DNA of 10,232 nt from an uncultured Collinsella sp. (lineage in GTDB: Bacteria > Actinomycetota > Coriobacteriia > Coriobacteriales > Coriobacteriaceae). Location of the stretch: positions 1-10,232 of the forward strand of contig USBA01000060.1 in the NCBI GenBank assembly GCA_900552735.1, in the 5' to 3' direction. The notes below the pieces were generated by a model. The model was not told where the DNA came from. It was given only the letters and a program-made list of their open reading frames with translations, and made no database searches. Positions 1 through 7,109 of this stretch are shown piece by piece; the first letter of the stretch is position 1; each line of letters starts with the position of its first letter. The position numbers were made by a program, and so were the translations under genes.

Positions 1-2325
1 GTGCTCCTGACGGCATCCACGGCTTCCGGCAAAACCGAGGCAGCCTTTTTTCCCATCCTGACCGAGTTTTGGGAGAGGCCGCCCGCAAGCGTGGGCGCCC
101 TCTACATTGGCCCCCTCAAGGCGCTCATCAATGACCAATTCGTCCGCCTCAACGATCTGTGCGAAGAAGCCGATATCCCTGTCTGGCACTGGCATGGCGA
201 TGTCTCGCAGTCGCACAAGGCTAAGCTCATCAAAAAACCGAGCGGCATCTTGCAGATTACGCCCGAGTCACTCGAGGCGCTCCTGATCCATAAGCACATG
301 GCGATCCCTCGTATATTCTGCGACCTGCGCTACGTCGTCATCGACGAAGTCCATTCGCTCATGCGCGGCGACCGCGGCGGGCAGACGCTCTGCCTTATCG
401 AGCGGCTCTCGCGCATGGCAGGCGTGCAGCCCCGCCGCATCGGTCTGTCGGCAACCATCGGCGACCCCGAGCGCACGGGCGCCTTCCTGTCGCAGGGGAC
501 GGGACGCAACTGCGTCATCCCCCGTTTTGAGGAGCCGCGCCGCGTGTGGCGCATCTCCATGGAGCACTTCTACAACTCGGGTCCCCAGGCGCAGCAGCGA
601 GGATTCGCGAGCACAGGTCCGCAGGAAGCTGAGGTGCTCGCATGCGAGCGCATTGAGGCAGCGGCACCAGCGGCACTGCCCGCCGGCGCCCAAGACATGC
701 GTCACAGCGGACAGCTCACACAAGAGAAGCGCCGTCAACGTCGCGAGCGGGCACGGGGCAAGGCCGCTCCCAAAGACCGTCGCACCTCCTCGGTCCCCGA
801 GGGCGAAGTCGACATCCCACGAGCGACCGAGCAGGCGCTTCTCAACCCCACCGACACGGCGCCCGACAACGCCGACCCCGGTATGGGCTATATCTTTGAG
901 CATACGCGCGGCCGCAAGTGCCTGGTCTTTGCCAACTCGCGCGAGGAGGCAGAGGCCGTGTGCTCCATGCTGCGCAGCTACTGCGAAAGTCGACACGAGC
1001 CCGACCGCTTTCTCATCCATCACGGCAATCTTTCGGCATCGCTGCGCGAGACGGCCGAGGAGCTCATGCGCGACGAGGAGCAGGCGCAGACAACCGTCAC
1101 CACCTCTACGCTGGAGCTCGGTATCGATATCGGCCGCCTGGAGCGCGCCTTCCAGATTGACGCGCCGTTTACCGTCAGCTCCTTTTTGCAGCGCATGGGG
1201 CGCACAGGCCGTCGCGACCTTCCGCCCGAGATGTGGTTTGTCATGCGCGAGGAAGAACCCGAGCCGCGCACGATGATGCCCGAAACCATTCCCTGGAAGC
1301 TCCTGCAGGGTATCGCGCTCGTACAACTCTATCGCGAGGAAAAGTGGGTCGAGCCGCCCGAGCTCGATCGACTCCCCTACAGCCTGCTCTATCACCAGAC
1401 TATGTCGACCCTCGCCAGCACCGGCGAGCTCACGCCGGCCGAACTAGCCCAGCGCGTGCTCACGCTCAGTTATTTCCACCGTGTCTCGGCAGACGATTAC
1501 CGTGTGCTGCTACGTCACCTCATTAAGATCGACCATATCCAGGTCACCGAAGGTGGCGGGCTCATCGTGGGTCTCGCGGGCGAGCGCATCATCAACAACT
1601 TTAAGTTCTACGCTGTGTTCCAAGAAAACGAGGAGTTCACCGTTCGCAGCGAATCGGCCGAGCTGGGCACGATTGTTAATCCGCCCCCGCCCGGTGAGCG
1701 CATCGCCATCGCCGGACACTGCTGGATTGTCGAGGAAGTGGACTGGAAGCGTCACACTGTCTTTGCCACGCAGGTCAAGGGCCGGGTGCCGGCCTACTTT
1801 GGCGACTGCCCCGGTGACATCAATACACACGTACTCGAGCGTATGCGCAAGGCGCTCAACGAGCACGCGGCATATCCGTACCTTATGGGTAACGCGCGGG
1901 CCCGCTTGGCGCAGGCTCGCCATACGGCCAAGCTTTCGGGTGCGGGAACCAAGCCGCTCATTAACCTGGGAGGCGACACCTGGGTGCTCTTCCCCTGGCT
2001 GGGCAGTTACGCCTTTTTGGCGCTCGAACGCATGCTCAAGATTAAGTGTGCCGCGGAGCTGGGCCTTCGCGGACTCGACCCGTCACGCCCGTACTTTATG
2101 CAGTTTAAGATGAAGGCCGACGAGGAGACGTTCTTTGAGGTGCTCGCCGCCGAGGCCGAGAAGGACTTCGATCCTATCGAGCTCGTCTATCCCGGCGAGG
2201 TGCCTTACTTTGATCGCTACGACGAGTACGTTCCCGAAGAGCTCGTGCGCAAGGGCTTTGCCGAAGGCGTGCTCGACATAGAGGGCATGAAGCAGCGCGT
2301 TCTCGGCTGGCGCGACCACGCCTAA
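1..2325 (+). CDS. Lhr-like DEAD/DEAH-box ATP-dependent helicase, 5'-partial
   Basis: Superfamily 2 helicase, probably acting on DNA or RNA in repair or RNA metabolism. The true start lies upstream: the frame is open from base 1, opens almost directly at the Walker A motif and lacks the usual preceding region; the GTG at base 1 should not be taken as the start. Motifs in visible residues: Walker A ASTASGKT (5-12), Ia PLKALINDQ (about 38-46), Ib TPESLEALL (about 87-95), II DEVH (115-118), III SAT (150-152), IV CLVFANS (307-313), V STLELGIDIG (369-378), VI QRMGRTGRR (397-405). DEVH with the following RG-rich stretch and LSATIGD is typical of Lhr-type helicases. Residues about 196-285, between the two RecA-like domains, are an unusual charged insert with a very basic patch (243-261). 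The ~370 C-terminal residues fit the winged-helix and DEAD/H-associated region of this family. The gene converges on the minus-strand unit with only 26 nt between stop codons. Helicase class is certain; the Lhr-like subfamily is likely; substrate is unknown. Confidence 0.9.
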   Translation: MLLTASTASGKTEAAFFPILTEFWERPPASVGALYIGPLKALINDQFVRLNDLCEEADIPVWHWHGDVSQSHKAKLIKKPSGILQITPESLEALLIHKHMAIPRIFCDLRYVVIDEVHSLMRGDRGGQTLCLIERLSRMAGVQPRRIGLSATIGDPERTGAFLSQGTGRNCVIPRFEEPRRVWRISMEHFYNSGPQAQQRGFASTGPQEAEVLACERIEAAAPAALPAGAQDMRHSGQLTQEKRRQRRERARGKAAPKDRRTSSVPEGEVDIPRATEQALLNPTDTAPDNADPGMGYIFEHTRGRKCLVFANSREEAEAVCSMLRSYCESRHEPDRFLIHHGNLSASLRETAEELMRDEEQAQTTVTTSTLELGIDIGRLERAFQIDAPFTVSSFLQRMGRTGRRDLPPEMWFVMREEEPEPRTMMPETIPWKLLQGIALVQLYREEKWVEPPELDRLPYSLLYHQTMSTLASTGELTPAELAQRVLTLSYFHRVSADDYRVLLRHLIKIDHIQVTEGGGLIVGLAGERIINNFKFYAVFQENEEFTVRSESAELGTIVNPPPPGERIAIAGHCWIVEEVDWKRHTVFATQVKGRVPAYFGDCPGDINTHVLERMRKALNEHAAYPYLMGNARARLAQARHTAKLSGAGTKPLINLGGDTWVLFPWLGSYAFLALERMLKIKCAAELGLRGLDPSRPYFMQFKMKADEETFFEVLAAEAEKDFDPIELVYPGEVPYFDRYDEYVPEELVRKGFAEGVLDIEGMKQRVLGWRDHA

Positions 2326-2351
2326 GACCAGTCTTTTTGGGACGGGGAAAC

Positions 2352-3230
2352 TTATTTGTCGTGAAGGACGGTGCCGAGAAAGTCGGTGTCGAAGGGCACG
2401 GCTTCGGCAAAGGCGTAGTTGCCGTCGCTGGCGATGAGCAGGTAGTTTTCCTCGCCGCCGAACTTCGCATCGCCACATGGGACCACCCAGGCGTGGGCGA
2501 ATACCTCGAGTGCCGTGGCAGCGCAATCGCGCAGGAACGTCACATCGCTCCCCTCGCTTGCGCTCACGATATTGGCAACGTAGACGCCACCGAAATTTAG
2601 GCTGCCCCGCACCAAACGCAACGCTTCAACCGTCGCCAGCTCGCGTACGGGCTCGGCACCGCCAAAGCAATCGCTCACGACCACGTCGTAGCGACGATGG
2701 CCCACACTCGTCACACCCAGATACGAGCGAGCCTCAGCAGTAATCACCCGCAAGCGGTCGCCCACCGTGCGCTCCAGCTCGTCCAGATAGAACCAACGGC
2801 GCGCCAGGCGCGTAATCTCTCCGTCATACTCGATGACGTCCATGCGCAAGCCCTCGTGCGACATCAGCGCGAACTTGGGATAGGCAAACCCGCCGCCGCC
2901 CAGCATCAGCATACGGTTGATACCGTGACCATAAGCGTCGCGCATCGCATCCTCGGCCTCAAACACGTCGTCAAACGCGCGATAGTACGCAAAGACGGGC
3001 TCCGCCCAGCGCTCGCCAACGTAACTCGCGCTTTGGTAGACGCCGCCTTGCACCAATACGCGGACTTCGTCACCGCTCTCGTCGTGCACGCGTTTCACAC
3101 GCGCCAACCCATTGCGGGTTCGCGCAACTTGCAGACAGGCAGCACGAACAGCGACAGCGGCCGCACCAAGCGCCGCGGCTCCCAGAGCAACGCCGGCAAC
3201 GACGCCGGCAGAAACACTCGGCTTGTTCAT
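2352..3230 (-). CDS. Membrane-anchored spermidine-synthase-like (Rossmann methyltransferase fold) protein
   Basis: 292 residues. Residues 8-31 are an uninterrupted Ala/Gly/Val hydrophobic segment after a short N-terminus, so the protein is probably membrane-anchored or carries an uncleaved signal. The rest resembles the spermidine synthase/PAPT fold: GGVYQSASYVGE (62-73), a SAM-type glycine loop MLGGGGFAYP (109-118), an acidic ribose-binding position in VIEYD (132-136), and YDVVVSDCFGG (181-191). In true spermidine synthases the last motif normally reads DSSDP-like; here the second Asp and the Pro are replaced by Gly, so aminopropyl transfer is doubtful and a methyltransferase or non-catalytic role is possible. 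The ATG directly follows the elp3 stop codon (TAG|ATG, no spacer); the AAAAGGAG ribosome-binding site lies inside the last elp3 codons, 6 nt before the start, so translation is probably coupled to elp3. Whether it works with Elp3 is unknown. It ends 26 nt from the stop of the converging helicase gene. Confidence 0.82.
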   Translation of the reverse strand: MNKPSVSAGVVAGVALGAAALGAAAVAVRAACLQVARTRNGLARVKRVHDESGDEVRVLVQGGVYQSASYVGERWAEPVFAYYRAFDDVFEAEDAMRDAYGHGINRMLMLGGGGFAYPKFALMSHEGLRMDVIEYDGEITRLARRWFYLDELERTVGDRLRVITAEARSYLGVTSVGHRRYDVVVSDCFGGAEPVRELATVEALRLVRGSLNFGGVYVANIVSASEGSDVTFLRDCAATALEVFAHAWVVPCGDAKFGGEENYLLIASDGNYAFAEAVPFDTDFLGTVLHDK

Positions 3231-5138
3231 CTAGAGCTCCTTTTGCAGATAGAGGCCATGGTCGTAAAAACCAAGGTGGCGGTAGTACTCGCGTGTGCCA
3301 ATCGCGCTAATCACGTTGATACGCGCATAACCCGCATCCCGGGCAATCTCGCACGCACGCTCTACGAGCAAACGCCCCAACCCGTGATGCTGCGCCGCCT
3401 GGCCCTGGTCGCCCACGCGCGCCGCCATGCCATACACGTGCACCTCGCGAATCATCGCCTCGTCCGGCGACGTCGGCAACTCGTCCGCATGCGCGGCAAC
3501 AAACGAATGGTCGGGCAGCGACAACCGCAAAAAGCCCGCGATCTTGCCCTGCGGCGTCACCCACTGCAAAAAGCGCTCGTGCGTCACCGGCGTCTCGTAC
3601 GCCACCTCCTCATCAAGAGAAAGCTCATCCAAGTCGGCACCCGCCGTACTGATCTCGCGATAGCGAATCTCGCGCACCGTCGCACCGTCACCCCGAGCAG
3701 CCAGGCGGTTCTCAACGAGCTGACGCAGGTTGGGTTTCTTGTTGCCCACCATAATGTCGTCGGAACTAAAGTCGCGGATCATGCGACTAATACGGCAGAA
3801 CGCCGGCGTCACCACGATGTCATCGGCCAGCACGTCGAGCAGCTCCTCCTCGGTATAGGGGCGCCACTCGCCGAGCTCGTAGCAGCCCACCAGACGCGAG
3901 CCCTCGATGAGCGCACACGGGTAGACCTTGACCTCGTCGGGCATAAAGGCCCCTTCGGTCATAAAGCGCTCGTAGTCGCGCTTGTCCCCCTCGGGCGTGG
4001 CGCCCAGCAGGTTAAGCATAAAATGCGCATGGATCTTAAAGCCAAACAATCGTGCAAGCGAAAACGCCCGCTCGATCTGAGCCACCGAAATGCGACGCTC
4101 GTTGATATCGAGCAGGTGCTGGTCGAGACTCTGGATACCCATCTGAATCTTGGTGCAGCCCAGGCGGCGGATGAGCGTGAGGGCCTGCGGCGTTACGGCA
4201 TCGGGGCGCGTCTCGATAACGAGCCCCACCACGCGATGCTTCGCCGTCTCGTTGATGCGCTGCTGACGCTCGAGCTCCTCCATCGTTGCCGTCTGCCACT
4301 CAGTGACCTCGCCCCACGGCGTACCGGGACCGTACAGACGACGCACCGCACGGTTATAGCCGCCCACGGCAGCATCCACACGCCCCTGCTCGTCGGCAAC
4401 GCCGGCAGCAAGCTCGACCTCGTCTGTCGCAATGCCGGCGGCCCGATAGCGCTCGCGGCGCTCCGCCACCACCGGCGGCAGCGCATCGGCGGGCGCGTCA
4501 TCGAGCAGGCGCTCTGCCTCGGCACGGCTGATGCCCGGACGCGCCAACATGGGGTTTGCCGCCACGCTCGCCACCGCATCATCATTGAGCGCCCGGAAGA
4601 GCTCCGACATAAACCATGCCTGATAGCCTTCCGGATAGTCGCTCCAAGTACCGCCAAGAACGATAAGCTCGATCTTGTCGGTTGCATGCCCCATTTGCGA
4701 AAGCGCGGTCAAACGAGCACTCACCTGCAAATACGGGTCAAAGCAATTTTGCTCCGCACGGGCGCACGCCGGCTCGGCATGCAGATAGCTTTTAGGCATG
4801 CGCAGATCGTTGGGGCAAAACAGGCAATCGCCCGAGCACGGCCAGGGCTTGGTGATAACGGTAATGGTCGCCACGCCCGAAGCCGTGCGACGAGGCTTCA
4901 TGCGCAGGACCTGCAGCAGTTGACGTTCCAGATCGGAATCGACATTCCACGCAGCCCACCGAGCCGGCTCCTCGCGTTTAACCCGCTGGCAGAATGGCAG
5001 CAGGCGGCGCTTGGCCAGGTCACGTTTGTCGGCGCCCTCACGGCGCGCCTCGGCATGTATCAGTTTGACGAGCGCCTTGTCGTCCACGGTCTCGCCGCGA
5101 CGCAGGGCCTCGAGTATGTTCAAGATAATCTGTTCCAT
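3231..5138 (-). CDS. elp3: tRNA U34 carboxymethyl-type modification enzyme Elp3 (radical SAM + GNAT)
   Basis: 635 residues. Elp3 uses a radical SAM domain and an acetyl-CoA-binding GNAT domain to build a 5-carboxymethyl group on the wobble uridine of tRNA; bacteria have Elp3 without the other Elongator subunits. Seen here: the iron-sulfur motif CSGDCLFC (Cys101, Cys105, Cys108); GGTWSDYP (162-169) and ETRPD (309-313), both family signatures; LGCTKIQMGIQSLD (326-339); and at the C-terminus a GNAT domain with the acetyl-CoA loop QHHGLG (583-588) and TREYYRHLGF (615-624). It is longer than eukaryotic Elp3 (about 550), partly because of an extra segment at about 187-280 between radical SAM elements. 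The linker that in well-studied Elp3 proteins carries zinc-binding Cys reads VREIRYREI (488-496) and lacks them. The start has only a weak GGGG as ribosome-binding site; a TACAAT box 6 nt upstream suggests leaderless transcription. It is followed without a gap by the spermidine-synthase-like gene. Family identity is very secure; substrate tRNAs are not known. Confidence 0.95.
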   Translation of the reverse strand: MEQIILNILEALRRGETVDDKALVKLIHAEARREGADKRDLAKRRLLPFCQRVKREEPARWAAWNVDSDLERQLLQVLRMKPRRTASGVATITVITKPWPCSGDCLFCPNDLRMPKSYLHAEPACARAEQNCFDPYLQVSARLTALSQMGHATDKIELIVLGGTWSDYPEGYQAWFMSELFRALNDDAVASVAANPMLARPGISRAEAERLLDDAPADALPPVVAERRERYRAAGIATDEVELAAGVADEQGRVDAAVGGYNRAVRRLYGPGTPWGEVTEWQTATMEELERQQRINETAKHRVVGLVIETRPDAVTPQALTLIRRLGCTKIQMGIQSLDQHLLDINERRISVAQIERAFSLARLFGFKIHAHFMLNLLGATPEGDKRDYERFMTEGAFMPDEVKVYPCALIEGSRLVGCYELGEWRPYTEEELLDVLADDIVVTPAFCRISRMIRDFSSDDIMVGNKKPNLRQLVENRLAARGDGATVREIRYREISTAGADLDELSLDEEVAYETPVTHERFLQWVTPQGKIAGFLRLSLPDHSFVAAHADELPTSPDEAMIREVHVYGMAARVGDQGQAAQHHGLGRLLVERACEIARDAGYARINVISAIGTREYYRHLGFYDHGLYLQKEL

Positions 5139-5144
5139 GTCCCC

Positions 5145-5150
5145 ATTGTA
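5145..5150 (-). promoter_or_regulatory. -10-like box (TACAAT) placed for leaderless elp3 transcription
   Basis: On the minus strand TACAAT (5 of 6 matches to TATAAT) ends 6 nt before the elp3 ATG, so the expected transcription start would be at or next to the A of the ATG. A TANNNT box about 7 nt before the start codon is the usual sign of leaderless genes in actinobacteria. No good -35 box is seen 17 nt further up (the position lies in the hairpin). Only a weak GGGG is available as a Shine-Dalgarno site, unlike most neighbouring genes, which have clear AGGAG-type sites. Confidence 0.4.
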
Positions 5151-5156
5151 AAGGTA

Positions 5157-5190
5157 AAGGCGCCGGAGCCGATCCCGGCTTCGGCGCCTT
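5157..5190 (-). terminator. Hairpin between the DUF4097 gene and elp3, probable terminator
   Basis: Inverted repeat with 15-nt arms (5157-5171 and 5176-5190) around a 4-nt loop; a single pair is imperfect (a C-A mismatch in minus-strand RNA, a G-U pair in plus-strand RNA). Read on the minus strand it starts 47 nt after the DUF4097 stop and is followed by TTTACCTTTAC, a short broken U tract. It probably ends the XRE-DUF4097 transcript before elp3. The U tract is weak, so it could instead be an attenuator or a processing/stability stem. Confidence 0.55.
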
Positions 5191-5237
5191 CATCAAACAG
5201 CGCGTCTATATCTTCGCCCAGGCTTTCGTCTGCCTCA

Positions 5238-6140
5238 CTACTCCGAATCAAACGACATGTCGCCCGAACCGACCTCAAAACGATACGTAGCAGACTTATC
5301 GCCGTTATCGAATTCAAGATTCAAAATGGTCTCGCCGTCGTAGTCAAGCGGAAGGAAATCGCTCTCAAAGTCGCCGCTGCCCAAGGTGAGGCTCGCCTTA
5401 AAGCCCGTAGAGTTCGGAACCGTTATCTCCACATCGCCCGAGTCCACGCTTACGTCCATCGACTTCGCGGGGGCCTGGTAGAGCTCGAACGTCACATCGC
5501 CCGAACCGACCTCAGCCCTGAGCGCATCAGTCACGTTGCCCGTAAACTCTACATCTCCCGCACCCAGGAAAAGGTCAAGACCATCACAGATGACACCGGC
5601 AATTTGCAGATCACCCGAGCCCACGTGCGCGTTGATCCCCTTCAGATGTTCGGCAACACGGCGTGGCAGCTCAACCGTAACCGAGCGGTCAATTGCCTTA
5701 CCGTCATCACTTCCAGATTGGGAAACCTTGAGCGTCGAGGCCTCGACAGATGCGATGTTTTGCGTCGCGGCCTTGGAGGCATCCACGCCCTTGGCAACGC
5801 GTCCCCGCTCGATAACGCGAACCTTGTTGTCATCAACAACCTTGACGTCCACCGTAGCCGCGGCGATATCGAAATCGAGGTAGCGAAATTGATCGGCATC
5901 AAAGGTCGCACTCGAAAGCTGCTGAGGCTGAGCGGAATATTTACCGCCATCGTTCATAAAATCGTCGTCGTCAACCACATCGTCCATACTGGACAAGCCG
6001 AATACAACATCGTCGAGATCCCACGGACCATCAAAATGAATCAATGTCCGCGAAATGCCAAAGACAAGTCCAATGATAAGCACAAACGCTCCGATGCCAA
6101 TGCCCAAGCGCCTCTTAGACTCATGCGAGAGCTTCATCAT
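5238..6140 (-). CDS. DUF4097-type membrane-anchored repeat protein
   Basis: 300 residues. Residues 12-29 form one hydrophobic membrane helix preceded by basic residues (KRR), so the N-terminus is predicted inside and the bulk outside. Then comes a highly acidic stretch (about 41-64, with a run of four Asp). The C-terminal half contains GSGD-type turns at 174, 193 (GAGD), 212, 233 (DSGD), 254 and 291, spaced by 19-21 residues except the last (37), each followed by a short beta-strand pattern such as VEI or VTF. This is the look of the DUF4097 family, predicted to fold as a beta-solenoid; C-terminal DUF4097-like parts are known in LiaX-type envelope stress proteins. Its ATG overlaps the TGA of the upstream regulator gene (ATGA), with AAGGTG 4 nt before the start, so the two are coupled. 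A second ATG follows immediately. A role as the envelope-facing partner of the membrane regulator is inference; no enzymatic motif is visible. Confidence 0.85.
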   Translation of the reverse strand: MMKLSHESKRRLGIGIGAFVLIIGLVFGISRTLIHFDGPWDLDDVVFGLSSMDDVVDDDDFMNDGGKYSAQPQQLSSATFDADQFRYLDFDIAAATVDVKVVDDNKVRVIERGRVAKGVDASKAATQNIASVEASTLKVSQSGSDDGKAIDRSVTVELPRRVAEHLKGINAHVGSGDLQIAGVICDGLDLFLGAGDVEFTGNVTDALRAEVGSGDVTFELYQAPAKSMDVSVDSGDVEITVPNSTGFKASLTLGSGDFESDFLPLDYDGETILNLEFDNGDKSATYRFEVGSGDMSFDSE

Positions 6141-6859
6141 TCATCACCTTCTTTGGCACTCGACTCAGCGGTGGTCGCGGCAGCCATGTCAGCGTCAACC
6201 GCTGTGGAAACGTCCTCCCCCTTAGTCCTAGCGACCGCCGGCGCCGGACCAACCTGGATATCCCCGCGCGCCCAATCGCCATCGAGCGCACGTGCCACCC
6301 AGTGATAGATGGGAATCGTAAAGAAAATCAGCGCGGCAAAGGGGCCGGCGCCAAACAGGAACATCAGTAAAAAGAACAGTAGCCAGCACACGGCCCAATA
6401 CGGGAACGACTGGAACGGACCCTTCACCGGAGTCGGGCCGGCCGCACCGGCACCCGTCACCTGAGCCGTCGCCGCATTGGCAGCCTGCGCACTCCAGCTT
6501 GCCGCCTGCGCCGCCTTGGCCGCCGCGTCACTTGCCTGCGTTGCCGCCTCGGTGGCGCGCGCTGCCGCCTCATGGGTGCGGGCGCGCTCTGCCGCCTCGG
6601 CCTCGCGCTGACGGGCGCGGTCCTCGTTCTCAAACTCGATATCGTCCTCGATCTCGTCGCTCGGATTGAGCAGCTCGTCCAGGCTCACGCCATAGAGTTT
6701 GGCGAGCGAGATCAGGTTCTCGGTATCGGGCGAGCTCTCCGCGCGCTCCCATTTGCTGACCGCCTGGCGCGACAGTCCCAGCTTTCGTGCCAGCCCTTCT
6801 TGGCTAAAACCCTTCCTGCGGCGAAGGTCGGCGAGCCGCTGCGCAGTTTCTACATTCAT
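6137..6859 (-). CDS. XRE-family HTH regulator with C-terminal membrane hairpin
   Basis: 240 residues from the ATG at 6859; this start is chosen because AGGAGG lies 4 nt upstream and the HTH begins right after it, although the frame stays open further up. The DNA-binding domain fills about residues 5-62, with helix-turn-helix SQEGLARKLGLSRQAVSKWE (19-38), typical of Xre/HTH_3 repressors. An acidic linker (67-80) is followed by a strongly Ala-rich, charged helical segment (81-135; likely helix or coiled coil), then two hydrophobic segments (about 154-170 and 172-188) separated by GAGP, and a 50-residue polar tail. Topology prediction: both ends in the cytoplasm, a membrane hairpin between. So this is a membrane-tethered transcription factor, probably sensing a membrane or envelope state. 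It overlaps the DUF4097 gene by 4 nt and probably regulates its own operon and perhaps the divergent methyltransferase gene; palindromes in the upstream region are candidate operators. The target is inferred, not seen. Confidence 0.88.
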   Translation of the reverse strand: MNVETAQRLADLRRRKGFSQEGLARKLGLSRQAVSKWERAESSPDTENLISLAKLYGVSLDELLNPSDEIEDDIEFENEDRARQREAEAAERARTHEAAARATEAATQASDAAAKAAQAASWSAQAANAATAQVTGAGAAGPTPVKGPFQSFPYWAVCWLLFFLLMFLFGAGPFAALIFFTIPIYHWVARALDGDWARGDIQVGPAPAVARTKGEDVSTAVDADMAAATTAESSAKEGDE

Positions 6860-6863
6860 GGTT

Positions 6864-6869
6864 CCTCCT
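6864..6869 (-). promoter_or_regulatory. Ribosome-binding site fixing the start of the XRE gene
   Basis: AGGAGG on the minus strand, 4 nt before the ATG at 6859. It decides between this start and upstream in-frame starts that would add up to 83 residues (ATG at 7108) without family support. Confidence 0.8.
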
Positions 6870-6908
6870 ATGTGATGCCAGCCGTGCCGCCGGACCGTTT
6901 TTGTTCTT

Positions 6909-6918
6909 AAGGCGCCTT
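6909..6918. promoter_or_regulatory. 10-bp perfect palindrome in the XRE gene leader
   Basis: AAGGCGCCTT, a perfect palindrome 49 nt before the XRE start codon. It could be an operator for an autoregulating repressor, but at this GC content a 10-bp palindrome is weak evidence. Confidence 0.25.
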
Positions 6919-6977
6919 GCACAGTTAAAAATGTATCCGCCACCGCCAAAAGCATGCCACCTATTCTAGTGAGATTT

Positions 6978-7006
6978 TTGACAACCGGCGGTTGCGGGTG
7001 CATATG
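6978..7006 (+). promoter_or_regulatory. Candidate promoter for the Trm9-like gene, with overlapping inverted repeat
   Basis: A perfect TTGACA (6978-6983), a 17-nt spacer and CATATG (7001-7006; a poor -10). The last two bases of the -35 box overlap a 13-bp inverted repeat CAACC-GGC-GGTTG (6982-6994), a place where a bound repressor would block RNA polymerase. The leader to the GTG start would be about 115 nt. The -35 and spacing are good, the -10 is weak. Confidence 0.35.
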
Positions 7007-7050
7007 AGCTGCGGAAATGTGTCCAAACAAAGCAATGACACCTAGCTCGG

Positions 7051-7080
7051 TTGTCCCCGTTGCGGCGTTAACGGTAGTAT
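7051..7080 (+). promoter_or_regulatory. Second candidate promoter upstream of the Trm9-like gene
   Basis: TTGTCC (7051-7056), an 18-nt spacer and TAGTAT (7075-7080), each 4 of 6 matches to consensus. The spacer holds CCGTT...AACGG arms (7057-7061, 7070-7074) and the 8-bp palindrome CGTTAACG (7066-7073). Transcription would begin near 7087, which would put the in-frame ATG at 7079 outside the mRNA and agrees with the GTG start at 7127. Confidence 0.35.
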
Positions 7081-7109
7081 GGTCGTACTGTTTATTTCGC
7101 ACCGCCAAC

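Noticed and set aside
268..1395. Minus-strand open frame of 375 codons inside the Lhr-like helicase gene
   Set aside because: The plus strand carries all helicase motifs across the same bases; the opposite frame has no recognisable motif and is explained by GC-rich codon use.
2324..2338. AAGACCAGTCTT followed by TTT after the Lhr-like helicase as a terminator
   Set aside because: The arms leave only a 2-nt loop, so the usable stem is about 3-4 bp; too weak to call.
2697..6305. Very long plus-strand open frame (about 1200 codons) opposite elp3 and its neighbours
   Set aside because: It runs codon-for-codon antiparallel to the spermidine-synthase-like, elp3 and DUF4097 genes, which share one phase. 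Antisense stops there need TTA, CTA or TCA codons in the sense genes, and these are rare at high GC. Its product is a His/Arg/Leu/Ala-rich string without any domain, while the minus strand encodes clear proteins.
6480..6620. Repeated GCCGCCT-like units as a DNA repeat array
   Set aside because: They lie in frame within the Ala-rich helical segment of the XRE protein and come from repeated Ala codons; unit length is irregular.
6860..7108. N-terminal extension of the XRE protein to the ATG at 7108
   Set aside because: The extension shows no similarity to HTH proteins; AGGAGG directly before the ATG at 6859 and the HTH beginning right after it fit the shorter protein.
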